From Pyrenochaeta sp. MPI-SDFR-AT-0127 (Eukaryota; Ascomycota; Dothideomycetes; Pleosporales; Cucurbitariaceae), in contig JAGTJM010000040.1 in NCBI GenBank assembly GCA_020747015.1, positions 124,001 through 188,000 on the forward strand: a stretch of 64,000 bases of DNA. The letters run 5' to 3'. Made by a program: the position numbers and the translations under genes. Shown piece by piece: positions 23,279 through 34,755 of the stretch. The notes under the pieces were generated by a model, which was not told the origin of the DNA, did not search any database, and saw only the letters and a program-made list of their open reading frames with translations. The stretch's first letter is position 1. Every line of letters begins with the position of its first letter.

Positions 23279-23526
23279 ATTGCCCTTGGAGACTGCAGAT
23301 TTCTGTGTAAATAGGCCTTTCTCAGGTCGTTGTCACCCTGGTTGTAGATTAGCTGTCCGATGCGGCAGGCTGGTGCCCCGATTGTTGTACGGCAGGAACG
23401 AATGAGGTGTCGCACCTGCCCGCTATGCTAAGTATCCGCCTCATTTCAGCTTCGTGTCAGCCTCTTGTCTGCCTGTTCTCCAGTGCTAATTGCACATACA
23501 ACAAATGTTGGGCTCTGGCCTCGAAA
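23279..23526. promoter_or_regulatory. Short bidirectional promoter of AAA+/DUF7708 module 1
   Basis: Only 248 bases separate the two divergent start codons, so both promoters must lie here. No specific binding site is identified. Confidence 0.6.
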
Positions 23527-25336
23527 ATGTCACTGAAATCTGGAACGATGACACAAACTCCTACCGGCGCCGCTTTTCTTACAGGATTCTCAGATTCAGA
23601 CCTACTCTCACGCGCGCAAGGCTGGTACAGCAACGATTCTCTGACAAAGTTTGTCTCTTAGCTTAGCCAAACATGGAAAGGCCTAACTCTCAGTCAGTCT
23701 TGACAAGGTATTGGACAATGCATTTAAAGAGGGAAAGCAAGCCTACTTCGACATGCTATGCGATAGCGAAAAGGACAAGGCATGGGTTCCCGCTGGAGCA
23801 TCTATGAAAGATGTTATTCAAGCCGTTAGCGCATCGCAAGACAAATACAACGCCAGGAGGACTTCAAAAGCTTGGAAATGGCTTATTCAATTATCCACAA
23901 GAGTCAATTACTACGGCTCGGTTCTCGATGTCATGGTTCAACATCATCCTGAGTATGCGGCCCTAGTGTGGGGTACTATGAAAGTACTCTTTGTGGTAAG
24001 AGAACCTGTTGCCCTCGATGTCCCACCCTAAGCATAACCGATAGGGCGTTGAGAACCACGAGGAATCCGTTCATCGGCTCTCAAAGGCCTTGTGCCGATT
24101 TGCCGATTGTTTACCCAGACAAGAACTAAAGCTAATTCTCTATCCCTCCCTTCAAATGCAACAGGCTGTCGCGAAACTCTACGCCAAGCTCATCCAGTTC
24201 ATGATTCATGCTATGCACTGGTACCAAAAGGGCAGACCAAGACGGGCAATCGGGGCCATCTTCAAGCCTTTTGCTCTTGATTTCCAAGAGAAGCTGAGCG
24301 AGGTCGACGAGCTTTCCAAGAATGTGGATGAGATTGCAAACACCGCCGCCCAAGCAGAGTTGCGAGCTGTACACGCCAAAGTTGAAGACGCTTACAAGGA
24401 GCTCACCCTTGCACGCCTGGAGATCAAGCGGCTTGGAGACGTTGTTTCACTCGAAGCTAGCCGAGTGTTCCAAGTGGCTTCTTGTAAGATCGATCACAGG
24501 CTACTTTCACCTGTATGTGCTGATCTTCAACAGGTACCCAGTCACTCTCATCACAGATACAGTTGGATATTCAGTCGCAAAGTACAATGATCAAAACTGT
24601 CCAACTCAATCAAATTATTTCAGCACCCTTCATGGCCGACCTCAACTCATCTGGTCAGAGCTTGAAGTACTGCACTACCTTTGCTCGAAGACAACCACAA
24701 CCTGTCACTCTTTCGCAATCAGAGATCGATAGCCTCCGCAATTGGTCGACGGATGTTGGCGTATCTTACCTGGTCATCGAGACTCGTGATCTAGCGTACG
24801 GTAAAACTCTCCTCCTCAGCCTCCTGCAGCAGATCCAAAATGCAAGAAGACCAATCATCTGGGCGTTACGTTTCGCAGGTTACCTTGACCGTACTCCATG
24901 CATCGAAGATGTTTTGCGGATTCTTGTCCTGCACGCTCTTGAAATAAATAGTAATGCGTTGGCCTTGCGGGAGTCCCCAGTTACTCTAGCGAGCCTCCGT
25001 GCTGCCTCAAACCAGGACGACTGGCTGTCAATACTAAACCGCTCCCTCGCAGGTCTCGATGATGTCTATATTGTCGTTGATCCTGATCTACTCAGATTTG
25101 CAGCAGAGGATAATACCTGTGCAGCAGCAGATCTTTTACTAGCTCTCGGGCGCAATGTAACAAGCGCGCGTCTCAAGATAATAGTCTCATCCTTTGGTAT
25201 CAACAAAGGGTACTTTACACAGCATTCAGCAGCTGGGTCATGGATGGCGATCAGGAACAACGACGATCGGCGCCAGAGGCTAGCTAAAATGAAAAGACAA
25301 CATCTCGTGCGAGTACGCAAGATGAGGAAATCTTAA
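23527..25336 (+). CDS. DUF7708-type protein (module 1), 553 aa
   Basis: Four exons: 23527-23648, 23698-23995, 24045-24483, 24534-25336; introns of 49, 49 and 50 bases. The conserved block K-W-L-I-Q-L-S-T-R-V-N-Y-Y-G-S-V-L-D-V, then H-H-P-E-Y-A-A-L-V-W-G-T-M-K (about 90-135) is the signature of the DUF7708 domain, found at the N-terminus of many fungal NACHT/ankyrin-type proteins. The following helical region includes a coiled-coil-like stretch (about 220-270). The C-terminal half has Y-G-K-T-L-L-L-S-L-L, resembling a Walker A that has lost its first glycines, and D-D-V-Y-I-V-V-D-P-D, resembling a Walker B, so a degenerate STAND-like NTPase domain is possible. It ends in a basic tail. No repeats follow. 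The paralogue at 62.7 kb shares intron positions. Confidence 0.85.
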
Positions 25337-26515
25337 TGTACAACGAAAGAAGGCGACGCATTTTGACTCATTTTTGCGAACTAAGAAGACAAAATGATCT
25401 TCCGGGTATTACGAAGTTCCGGGACAGTTGCCTTCGGCGACAGAGGATCACAGTATGCGACGGTGGCCTCAAGATTGATGAGAACCTGCCGAAGAGTACG
25501 CCAGCGTCCATCTTACTTACAAATCAGACAGACGGTCTGCAATCACGGGCTCAACAGCGTAATACAATCGCAGGACATGGTTCTGGATACGCATTCGTGG
25601 CAAGGACTATAGCTTTCCTGCCTTGCCTCCGGAGCTGATCTGATCTGCGGAGAAACCAAAACAAGAGCGACTAAGCAGTTTTGGTCCATTTTGTGTAAGG
25701 AAAACACGGTGATCCGACGGGATAATCTATGGACCTATCTCCGACGATTAATTCAATGAGTGAAGACGCTGTGCGCTTTCGTATTGTCAGGAACGTAGGT
25801 AAAGTCAGAATGATATTTGAGGCTTCAGAGGACAGCCGGCCGCCAAGCGAATTCTCAGACTATGACATGGGGTACAAGGTTGTTTTGCTGCCGCATTTGA
25901 ACTATTTGTTTGATGTGCGGCGATACTGATGTTTCTGGCATCGGAAATAGGTCGATCAGAGATCGCCGAGCTACCCCTGAGTCAGCCGATTTGCTTAGCA
26001 CCTTGTACTATTCACCCGCTAGGAAATGACCGAAATCTGGACTTCGTCATGTAGTCCCTAGTTGTTTTGTTCTAATATAGGACCAAGACTGTGGGTGGTC
26101 GGGCACTTTTGGGATAGCCTCGAACCCTCTAGATCTCATCGTACTAGCGCAAATCTCTGCACGTTCAACGCAAGGCTCAGCCGCGCCGATCTACTAACTG
26201 TATTAAGCATCAGCACAACGTCGATCACCTTCTTTCGTGCCCGATGTCAGGGTCAAGTTAGTACAAGAAGCGGCTGGACCTGAAGAAGCCCCAAAATCGG
26301 CATGAGGCGTTGAGCCTCGTCGTAGGAGACAGGGGAGACAAAGATAGCAAATCAGTCAAATTTTGTATTTATTATTCAATGTCTCCGACTACGTTGAAGA
26401 CCGTTCATAATCATTTACAGTTGGTCATTTCTCTAAAGGCTTAACATTTTGCTGCCGGCTCGAAGAGTTGTGGTTTTCTTCTACTTTGCATCGCTCTCAC
26501 CTGTAGTCCAACATA
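25337..26515. other. Intergenic stretch after the DUF7708 gene
   Basis: A 100-codon plus frame (25336-25638) starts at the stop codon of the preceding gene, and a 66-codon frame lies at 25729-25929. Neither shows a motif. They may be readthrough remnants of a longer ancestral C-terminus or chance frames. From about 25950 on nothing is recognisable. Confidence 0.4.
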
Positions 26516-27930
26516 ATGAAGCTAACCAGCTTCTTAATCCTTGCTGAACTGGCACTTATCAGCGCCCAGTCCATAAGTCGAAGTTCTCGTTGTGGCGCCC
26601 AGTTTGGCCTTACATGTCTCGGTAGCACTTTTGGTGCCTGCTGCAGTCAGTGAGTAGCTACTTGTATTAGATGACCCTTTACGAAGGAAATTAACTTCTC
26701 TGATCAGATATGGCTGGTGCGGGTCTACTTCAGCACATTGTGGACAGGGTTGTGACGAAAAGTTTGGGAGATGCACAAGTGCTTCATCGACTGCTCGGTC
26801 TAGTTCTCCGTCATCTTCTACATCTCAACGCTCCACATCCTCAAGCCTGGCCTCATCTTCTATCCGTGCTACGTCGACAAACATCGCTTCTCCTGCGCCA
26901 TCTTCAACCTTAAGGGTTACAACAAATGCACGCTGCGGAAAAGGCTTTGGGTGGACTTGTCAGGGGTCACGGTGGGGCAATTGTTGTAGCCAACATGGCT
27001 ATTGTGGTTCAACCAGCGGTAATAATTCCTTGGGCCACCGCGGAGCCGCCTCAGCTGACGAGTTTAGATTACTGTGACTCCAAAGCATGCCAGCAAGGTT
27101 ACGGACAGTGTAACACCGTTTTTTTGAGCTCTTCCTCTCTTAGATCATCTTCGACGTTTTCAACCGTTATACAGTCTTTCCCCAGCCAAACCTCGTCCTC
27201 GAGCTCAGCATCATTGGCTCGAGTTTCTTCGTCACTTATATCTTCATCCAGCACCAAAAGCGGTAGCAGCAGCATAGTAGCATCCTTATCTTCCTCGACA
27301 TATATTGCCCTGTCTTCATCAGTATTTACTACTAGCCTTCCAACAACATCTTCTGCGTTGTCATCGAGTACAACATCATTGATAGAGAGCGAATCATCCA
27401 TTACAACAGCGCCAGCACCACTCACAACGACGCTTACTCCTGCCTCCTCAAGCGCATCTAGCTCTATCATCCCAGAGTCTACGAGTTTCTGTCTCAGAGT
27501 CGTCACGCCCAACATGGCAGTATCCAACTTTGCACTTACAAGCACTGGAGAGGATTTGAACTTCGTCTTCAAACTCCACACGAGCCCCAGCGAACCCATC
27601 ACCCTCTTTGACCTGACACCTGCTGGCCGACTTGTTACCAGCACAGGCCTCACGGTTGCGATGGCGTCGGCAGGGTCAGCCTGGCAGGTCATTCGATCCT
27701 ACTCAACCGACGCTCTCAACGACCCAGAGTTTCCTGGCCAATACCCAGAGCTTTCATGCTCTATTACTACTGGAAATAGGCTGCAGTGCACTGCATCAGG
27801 CAATGGATACACATGGCGTTACTTCAAGTCTGATGTGGATAATATGTGGCTCGCAGACGTTGACAATGTTGTCAGACTTCGGGCAACCCCTATCGAACTA
27901 GGGATTTTCAGAGGCAATGATTGTTTGTAA
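26516..27930 (+). CDS. Secreted chitin-binding protein with two CBM18 domains, 435 aa
   Basis: Three exons (26516-26649, 26708-27018, 27068-27930), introns of 58 and 49 bases. Each intron sits inside one chitin-binding domain, and splicing completes both: R-C-G-A-Q-F-G-L-T-C then C-C-S-Q-Y-G-W-C-G-S-T-S-A-H-C-G-Q-G-C, and R-C-G-K-G-F-G-W-T-C then C-C-S-Q-H-G-Y-C-G-S-T-S-D-Y-C. Both keep the aromatic residues that contact chitin. A signal peptide (first 17 or so residues) precedes them. A long Ser/Thr-rich stretch (about 165-290) suggests O-glycosylation, then a C-terminal globular domain of about 140 residues that I do not recognise. Such proteins bind cell-wall chitin, and in plant-associated fungi may shield it from host chitinases; that role here is inference. 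Confidence 0.92.
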
Positions 27931-28425
27931 GGGGAAGGAGAAGAGAGAGATCGTCAAAAATGCATAAGCGTGCGCTGTAATAATTTCCAATCATAGATCT
28001 AGACTATATTTTAAACAGGGCCTACATGGGCCTAGTGTTAAATAATCACACTCTACCTCGGGATACATGATTCTAGGTTCTTGTTATTTGATGATCTCCA
28101 GTCCTGTAAAGACTGGTCTCTGGAAGCCGAGGAGATGATTACATGGAAATTTCTGTGTTAGTCTCTGTGTTCACCTGTCGCACGCTTATTCCAAGGAATG
28201 CCCCACCTCAATGGTGGATAGAAGCTTGGGCTCTGCAATTGATCACAGCTGTAGAGTCTTTTACCTTCCGCTTTATGCCACAATATTACTCTCATTACCC
28301 CTTGGCTGTCGCCTACAAACGACCTTTTTGTTCTTCTCGTTGTTGTTGTTTTCCTTTTTCTACGTCTACAGTTGGCCCGTCAACTTGGGTTCGACTAATT
28401 TGGATCATTTTCACCATCAACAAAT
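27931..28425. other. Intergenic / promoter of kinase-like gene
   Basis: No gene seen. The last 100 bases are pyrimidine-rich (runs of CTT and TTC), typical of fungal promoters close to the transcription start. Confidence 0.5.
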
Positions 28426-29512
28426 ATGTCTTCTTCTACATTCACACGAGCTTCTGCGCTCACAAGGGTCTTGGGTCAGTCAGGTCGTCGCTACATAGTT
28501 GAACGCATCCTTCAAGACAAACCTGGAAATCAAGGACGTGTATATCTTGCCACGTAAGTAAAATCATATTCACGAGAAGTGGAAGGCGTACCAACGTTGA
28601 TCGTCTTTTTGCTGTAGATCTGAGGGCCAGAAATATATCCTAAAAAGCGTTGCCCCACATGATTTTAAGTACTTTGAAGACATGTTCAGCGACCTTCGGA
28701 GCTCACCATATATACGTGTGTCTAATGACGCCGTCCCTGACAAATCTGTATTTGTATACAAATATCTTCGAGACCATCTTCTATCCTTTGTCCAGAAAGA
28801 CGTTCCACTTCCCATAACAAAGCGGATCCTTCGGGACGCGTTGCGTGGTATTGCCACTCTACACGATAAAGGGATTGTCCATACTGATATCAAGGCGAAC
28901 AATATATTGGTAGAGTGGAAAGAACAAGAGCACAGCAAAGACACAACAGTAGAGCAGGTCCAGGTAGCTGACATTGAAGATGCGGCCTATGTACCTGAAG
29001 GCTGTGTTATCAAAGGCAGGCAGGTTGGAAACTGGATGTGGCGAAGTCCAGAGGCGCACGCATTTGCTGATGTGCATACACCATCGAACATTTTCTCCTT
29101 TGGTCTTGTAGTAAGTTCTGTGTCTCGCTCTCAGACGTCCAATGATCTAAATATGGAAATTTAGTGTATCTATGCTATGACAAAGCACGTCATATTCGCA
29201 GTAGACGAAGAAGAGGTCCCAGAGGGAATTGAGATTCTGGACATTGTTCTTGAACGTCAAATGTCCTACTTCTCTGACTTAGAGGGAATAAGGGGTTTAA
29301 TCCGATACCTTGGCGATAGTCCATGGGCTCAACTCATCGCTATGGTAGCTGCTGATTTCAATGCGGACAATCCGCGGCGGCCATTTATGCTGTGGCAGAA
29401 TCTCGATCCAACTTTCAAGGATTTGATCGTGCGAATGATGAATGTAGGCCCCACACGACGACTCACAGCCAAAGAGGCATTGGCACATACATGGTTTGCG
29501 GACATTGCTTGA
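28426..29512 (+). CDS. Protein kinase-like protein, 322 aa
   Basis: Three exons (28426-28553, 28618-29110, 29165-29512); introns of 64 and 54 bases. The kinase fold is recognisable: a glycine-loop region (Q-G-R-V-Y-L-A), the beta-3 lysine in K-Y-I-L-K-S-V, the catalytic loop H-T-D-I-K-A-N-N-I-L, a D-I-E-D in place of D-F-G, a W-R-S-P-E-A-H block in the position of A-P-E, and a C-terminal R-R-L-T-A-K-E-A-L-A-H-T-W-F. The HRD arginine is Thr and the DFG is D-I-E, substitutions common in a fungus-specific kinase-like group; the catalytic Asp, Lys and Asn are retained, so activity is possible. The glycine loop is incomplete. No localisation signal was seen. Confidence 0.85.
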
Positions 29513-30068
29513 TAGGTCAATAGAGTAACGATTGCCTTCAACCTCTGATGTTTAACGAAAACGCATTAAACTGATACATCCCATGCTCCACTCCAGCAAA
29601 ATGAATAGCAGCTTCACTTCGACGCGCCTGATTGACACTCTGCGATTTCAAGGTCAAGCATGAAAGAGAGATAAGGCTAACAATTCAAGAGTTTACAATA
29701 GCAGGCATCTGCTAGCCATCATCAGCCTTGTTGACATTACGCGGGTACGTTGCTTGTTTAGGGCTGAGCGGGCGAAAAGCCAAGTTTTCAAGATTCTATG
29801 GTTTTGTATGAAGGCATCGAGCGACATGGCACAATTTATCAGTCTATGTTGTTCAATTGCTAATACTACGGTTTGCGGTTGCGCGCCGACCGAGAGTTGG
29901 GCTCCGTATCCGCAGAAGAGGCTGCTATGTCAATAACTATCCATATAACTATGCCAGGCTCAAACTTGATCTCCTAGGATAACACATAGAATCTTCATCA
30001 TATCCTACTTTTGAGCACTTCGGTGATATTCTAGGCGGGAATTCGCATTCCACCCTACTTTCAAGCCG
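29513..30068. other. Convergent intergenic region
   Basis: 3' flanks of the kinase-like gene (plus) and the acyl-CoA dehydrogenase gene (minus). No coding feature recognised. Confidence 0.55.
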
Positions 30069-31564
30069 CTATGAAGGATACGTAGCCACCCACGGTTGAT
30101 AGTCCTCCCTCTGAAAGATCCTTTCGAGCTGTCTCCTCCTCACGCCGACGTTGCCTCCATCAAAGAGTGGCAGACAAGCCGCATCCTCCAGTAACTTCGA
30201 AAAAGGCATATCCTTTGCGTAAGATTTCCTGTATATACTATCAGCACCCAGCCCCTCCCTTCTTTAACCGCACGATCGCGCTCTTGGTGAGTTTTGTGGG
30301 AAGAAGAAAAGTAGATACTCACATCCCTACAACATCCATACACTCTAATACCGCTTTTGGCGCTGCATCACCACAGAATATCTTCGCTTCAAGTGTCAAT
30401 TCGAGTCTCTGTTCCCAACTTATGCTTTCGTCTTTGGATTCAAGAACACTCATAGCCTTCCAGGTCAGTGCTCTTGCAGCCTCAATCTGAGCTTTGACAT
30501 TGATCAGTCGATCTGCTACAGATTGGTGCTCGATAATAGGCACTGCACCACCACGATCGTCTTTCTTGCAGAAATCCAAGGCTGCTTCGAAGGCGTGCCG
30601 CATCACGCCAACACACATGGCACCCACAATGGCCGCACTCGTGCCGAAAGTCTTCTCCACTACTTGAGCACCTTGTCCGGGTGCTGCGAGGAGGTTGAAG
30701 GCAGGAACGCGGAAATTGGTGAAGCGCGAGTGCGGTCCATTGGCAGATTTGTGGCCCGCGAGTTCAGGATCGGATAGCACTTGGTAAGCAGAAGGATCAT
30801 TGTTGGCAATGTCGTTGCGGGTAATGATCAATATCAAGATACTTGATGCTGGGTCGGCAGAGGGGTCTTGTGGTGTGTTGGGCTTGGATTCGCGAGCCAC
30901 GACGCATTGCAATTCTGCGCCACGATTGTCCCAGCCGCCGGAATTCGTTGTCCAGAGCTATTGAGTACTTAGTGACATCGCACTCAGTGTAGAAAGAGTG
31001 GCTGAAGGAAGCATAGATGTTCCCAGGAAAAGCCAAAGGGGATATAGAATAAGAACAACTGACCTTTTCTCCATCAACTACCCACTCATCTCTATCTCTA
31101 TAGGCTGTAGTGCCTAATCCTTTTCCGCCCTTAACCAACCAATTTGCTGTGCCGCCAGGCTCACTGTGCACGAGACTCGCCAATCTGTCTCCGTCCTGCG
31201 CTAAAAACGGCGTCAAGAATTTCTCGTGCTGCTCCGGACTTCCCGCCAGGATAAGCGGCGTGAGGCCCAGTCCAGTACCTAAAATGCTCAAAGCAGTACT
31301 CGGTTCCACAGCGTGGAACTCTTCAACTACAATGGCTGCATCAACCAGGCCATTGGAAAGGCCACCGAGAGGAACAGGGATTTGGCCTTTGATTAAGCCG
31401 GCGGAAGCGGCTGCTTGGTAGATGGGACGAATGGACTGGAAGCGCTCGGTTTGAGCAGCCAGGTTTGAATAAAGGCTGGGTGCTGTGGACAATACATTTT
31501 GGGCGAATGAACGAGCGTTGTTGCGGAGGGCTTTTTGCTCTGGCGTGAGGCCAAAATCAACCAT
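30069..31564 (-). CDS. Acyl-CoA dehydrogenase family protein, 431 aa
   Basis: Three exons on minus: 31564-31064, 30957-30323, 30228-30069; introns of 106 and 94 bases. The first splice restores D-G-E-K-L-W-T-T-N-S-G-G-W, a typical FAD-contacting segment, and the second restores V-V-G-M-K-S-Y followed by F-D-G-G-N-V-G-V-R-R-R-Q-L. Order: N-terminal helical domain (Q-K-A-L-R-N-N-A-R-S-F-A), middle beta domain (L-V-H-S-E-P-G-G-T-A-N-W), and C-terminal helical domain. The family oxidises acyl-CoA thioesters with FAD; the catalytic base and substrate of this fungal subgroup cannot be assigned by eye. No clear mitochondrial or PTS1 signal was seen (C-terminus A-T-Y-P-S). Confidence 0.9.
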
Positions 31565-31910
31565 GATGGTGTTTGGCGGATCTCAGGACTCTGATCTAGG
31601 ATTAGGATGCGAACGAAGCAGAGAACGAGACTATCGACAGAAATGTAGCTCTTATGCAGCCTCTTGAGTTGGTCGTTAGTGGGCTACCTGCATGTCAGCA
31701 TCCTGATTAACTCACGCCGTCAGCAAAAGCAAGCCAATAGCTGTGAACCGAGGGCCCCTAAAGACAAGACTTGTATGACATAATCCTCATTCAGATAAAT
31801 GCGGAGATCATGATGATCCGAAAAGATGGGGTATCGCGCTGGAACTCCTCAGCTGCACTACAAGACGGAAATGTTCCGCATCCTATCACAAAGTTGACAA
31901 TATTGGCCAA

Positions 31911-32799
31911 TTATCGTAACCCAGAAATGTCTCTCGACATTGAGTGTACCCGATCCTCGAGCTCTCTTTTCTTCCGCTCCAATTGTCGCATCTCCTCCTC
32001 TTCTCGTCGCAGATCGTCCTCTGTCAACGGGACAGCTTGTTGCGGCTCTTCTTCAGCTTCGTCTGGGTCGTCGTCCACAAAGTCTCGTGACCGGTTTAGT
32101 CGACTGAGTTGAGTCTGTTGCTCGGCAAGGCGGCCTTCATAGTAGTCTATTGAGGCTGCAACTTGGACGTGTCTCTGGCGCATTGCAGCAATTTTCTCGT
32201 GCGCGCCTGGTATCGGGCTGCTAGTAGTCAGCCTGTGATGAATTAGACGAGAAACAGGATAACGCACTAGACTCCGAGCAGCTTCTCTGCTCCTTCTAGT
32301 AGTGACTCCACGTCCACCTCGTTCCGGTTGTTTCCATCATATGTTCGGTAGCCCAGCCCTGAACCAGCCCCTCCTCCACCACCACGTCGGATCTTTTCAA
32401 CCAACTCGTTCCCCAGCACAGCTGCCACGGCCGTGTTGCGTCGCGGTGCTCTTACTGCATTTGCGCCTCCTCCTGAAATGTTGGATCCACCGCCGCCATT
32501 GGGGTTGAAGATGGTGTTGCGCCGGTTGGTGGAGACGGATGGGTCTGCATGCTTGGGCGCGGCGGGAGGAGGCGGGACGGAGAACAAAGCACGCTCGTGG
32601 ACTTCGGTATCTCTGATCAGGCTTGTGATATCATGGTTCTGTAGCAGCGCGTTGGTGAAGATCTTGGGTGGGGCGAATCTGGTGCGTGATTAGATGAATC
32701 CTCGAGGACTGGGCCATGGACATACGGCAGCTCCGCAATTGACGCGGCGCAAAGAGAGATTTGCTCCAAATGAGCGTCGAGGAGCGTCATGACGGACAT
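31911..32799 (-). CDS. SPC34: DASH complex subunit SPC34, 264 aa
   Basis: Three exons on minus: 32799-32726, 32678-32268, 32220-31911; both introns are 47 bases. The spliced N-terminus reads L-L-D-A-H-L-E-Q-I-S-L-C-A-A-S-I-A-E-L-P and continues F-A-P-P-K-I-F-T-N-A-L-L-Q-N-H-D-I-T-S-L-I-R-D-T-E, the conserved core of fungal Spc34. A Gly/Asn-rich linker (about 70-130) is followed by L-L-E-G-A-E-K-L-L and a C-terminal coiled coil (about 190-264). Spc34 is part of the DASH/Dam1 ring coupling kinetochores to microtubules. Two ATGs (residues 1 and 4) are both plausible. The start lies 224 bases from that of RPN3 on the other strand. Confidence 0.93.
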
Positions 32800-33023
32800 G
32801 GATCGCGAGTAGATGCAATGCGGGTTGGGTTGACGCGGGGGTAAACAAACCACACAAACGTCTCGGCGCTCGCAATACTATTCTCCGACGCCCGCGTCAG
32901 TGAAGCTGGAGCTTCGGCCTCACCACCCACTGACCAACACCCAGCTTCATCTCTCACATATCGCCTCTCCTGTTCCACCCGCGCCTTCTACTTCTCCCCG
33001 GATATTCTACAAGAGCACCCATC
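32800..33023. promoter_or_regulatory. Bidirectional promoter of SPC34 and RPN3
   Basis: The two divergent start codons are 224 bases apart. No coding frame with support lies between; both promoters must be here. Confidence 0.6.
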
Positions 33024-34755
33024 ATGGCTGAGGGCATGGAAGGCGTCGTCGCCGAGGGCGAGCAGCCCAAAACGGAGAACGTGGAGCAGAAGGCCATTGC
33101 TGGTACGTATCCCACCTTTGCCGCACAGGATGCCTTGCGCTTCACGATGCTCCTGTACCAACTGTGTGGCATCGTGGCTGGTCCGCAAGATGTGTCCGAG
33201 CCACAATATCGCCACGGACATGGCTTCTTGCAAGTATCTGTTACGACTGTGCTAATTCAACGACTCTAGACATCCGGGGCAACTTTGTCCTTCTCGAGCG
33301 AGCCGTGGCCCAGTTCGACACCCGCTTCACCCTGCGCGCCCTCCGCTCAATATCATCTCTCCGCAAGCGACTCACCGACCGCGTACTCTGCTCTGTCATC
33401 ATCCTGACATACTCGCCCAACAACGCCACGGCGCGGACATTCATCGAGTACATTGGCATGGACGGCGAGGCAATACAGAGCGTCGTATCTCAATACAAGG
33501 AGGAGGTGCAACTTAACAAGAACAACACCAAGGAGCCGTTGCCCGAGGTTGACGTTTACATAGCCATTCTGATACAGGTATGTTTGTCAGCAAGCACATG
33601 GAACGCGGTGTCTGACTCGCACAGGTATACCTCTACGACACAAAAGAGTATGATGAGGGCGCCGAGTTCTCAGAGAAGCTGGTCGACAAGATCCGAGAGT
33701 TGAACAGGCGGACGCTGGACTCGTTAGCCGCAAAGGCCTACTTCTACTTCTCGCTCTTCACCGAGGAGATGGACCCAAAACCCCCGTCCAAGCAGTCGCC
33801 CGTCATCAACATTCGCGGCAAGTTACTTGGTGCTCTGCGAAGTGCGGTGCTCAGGAAAGACCCAGACACACAGGCATCCGTCACTACACTACTCCTCCGA
33901 AACTACATCTCAACCGCCGATATCACGCAAGCCGATCTACTCGTTGCGCAGACCCAATTCCCTCCAAACGCGCCGAACAACCAGGTAGCAAGGTACCTAT
34001 TCTACCTTGGTCGCATACGCGCAATTCAGCTGTCTTATACCGAAGCACACGAGCATCTTATTAGCGCTACCCGGAAATCACCTTCAGCACATGTTGCAAC
34101 AGGCTTCTACCAGGCTTCTATGAAGCTCCTGATCGTCGTAGAGCTGCTTATGGGCGACATTCCGGAGCGTGACGTCTTCAGCCAGCCTCGCCTGGAGCGC
34201 GCCCTTGAGCCATACTTCCGCTTGGTTCAAGCCGTTCGCGTTGGCGACCTCCAGGGTTTCCTGAAGGTTGTTCAGCTATCCTCTTCTGTCTTCCACCGCG
34301 ACGGCACCTACACGCTTATCCTGCGCCTACGACAAAACGTCATCAAGACTGGCATCCGTATGCTATCGCTTTCCTACTCGCGCATTTCCCTGCGCGACAT
34401 TTGCATTCGCCTGGGTTTGGAGAGCGAGGAGTCGGCTGAATACATCGTTGCCAAGGCTATTCGCGATGGAGTCATTGAGGCTTCCATTGATCACGAGAAG
34501 GGCTTCATGCAGACAAAGGTGGCTGGAGACATTTACGCAACTCGTGAGCCTGGCGAGGCCTTCCATGAGCGTATCCGTGCGTGCTTGACTTTGCACGACG
34601 AGTGCGTCAGGGCGATGCGCTACCCAATGAACCAGCATCGCTTGGAATTGAAGAATGCGCAAGAGGCAAGAGAGAGGGAGCGAGAGCTGGCAAAGGAGAT
34701 TCAGGAAGGTGATATTGATGACGACGATGCCGGTGGAGACTTTGAGGGTCTCTAG
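33024..34755 (+). CDS. RPN3: 26S proteasome regulatory subunit RPN3 (PSMD3), 505 aa
   Basis: Three exons (33024-33102, 33270-33577, 33625-34755); introns of 167 and 47 bases. The protein has the full Rpn3 architecture: an acidic N-terminus, helical repeats (V-Y-L-Y-D-T-K-E-Y, then D-S-L-A-A-K-A-Y-F-Y-F-S-L), G-K-L-L-G-A-L-R-S-A-V-L-R-K-D, N-Q-V-A-R-Y-L-F-Y-L-G-R-I, and a PCI domain (about 340-440) with I-S-L-R-D-I-C-I-R-L-G-L and A-E-Y-I-V-A-K-A-I-R-D-G-V-I-E-A. It ends in a charged helix and an acidic tail (D-I-D-D-D-D-A-G-G-D-F-E-G-L). Rpn3 is a scaffold of the proteasome lid. Length matches the family. Codon use is GC-rich, as expected of a highly expressed housekeeping gene. Confidence 0.97.

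Noticed and set aside
27099..27692. 197-codon minus frame opposite the CBM18 gene
   Set aside because: It is the complement of the Ser-rich linker (Ser codons give long open antisense frames); no motif or start support.
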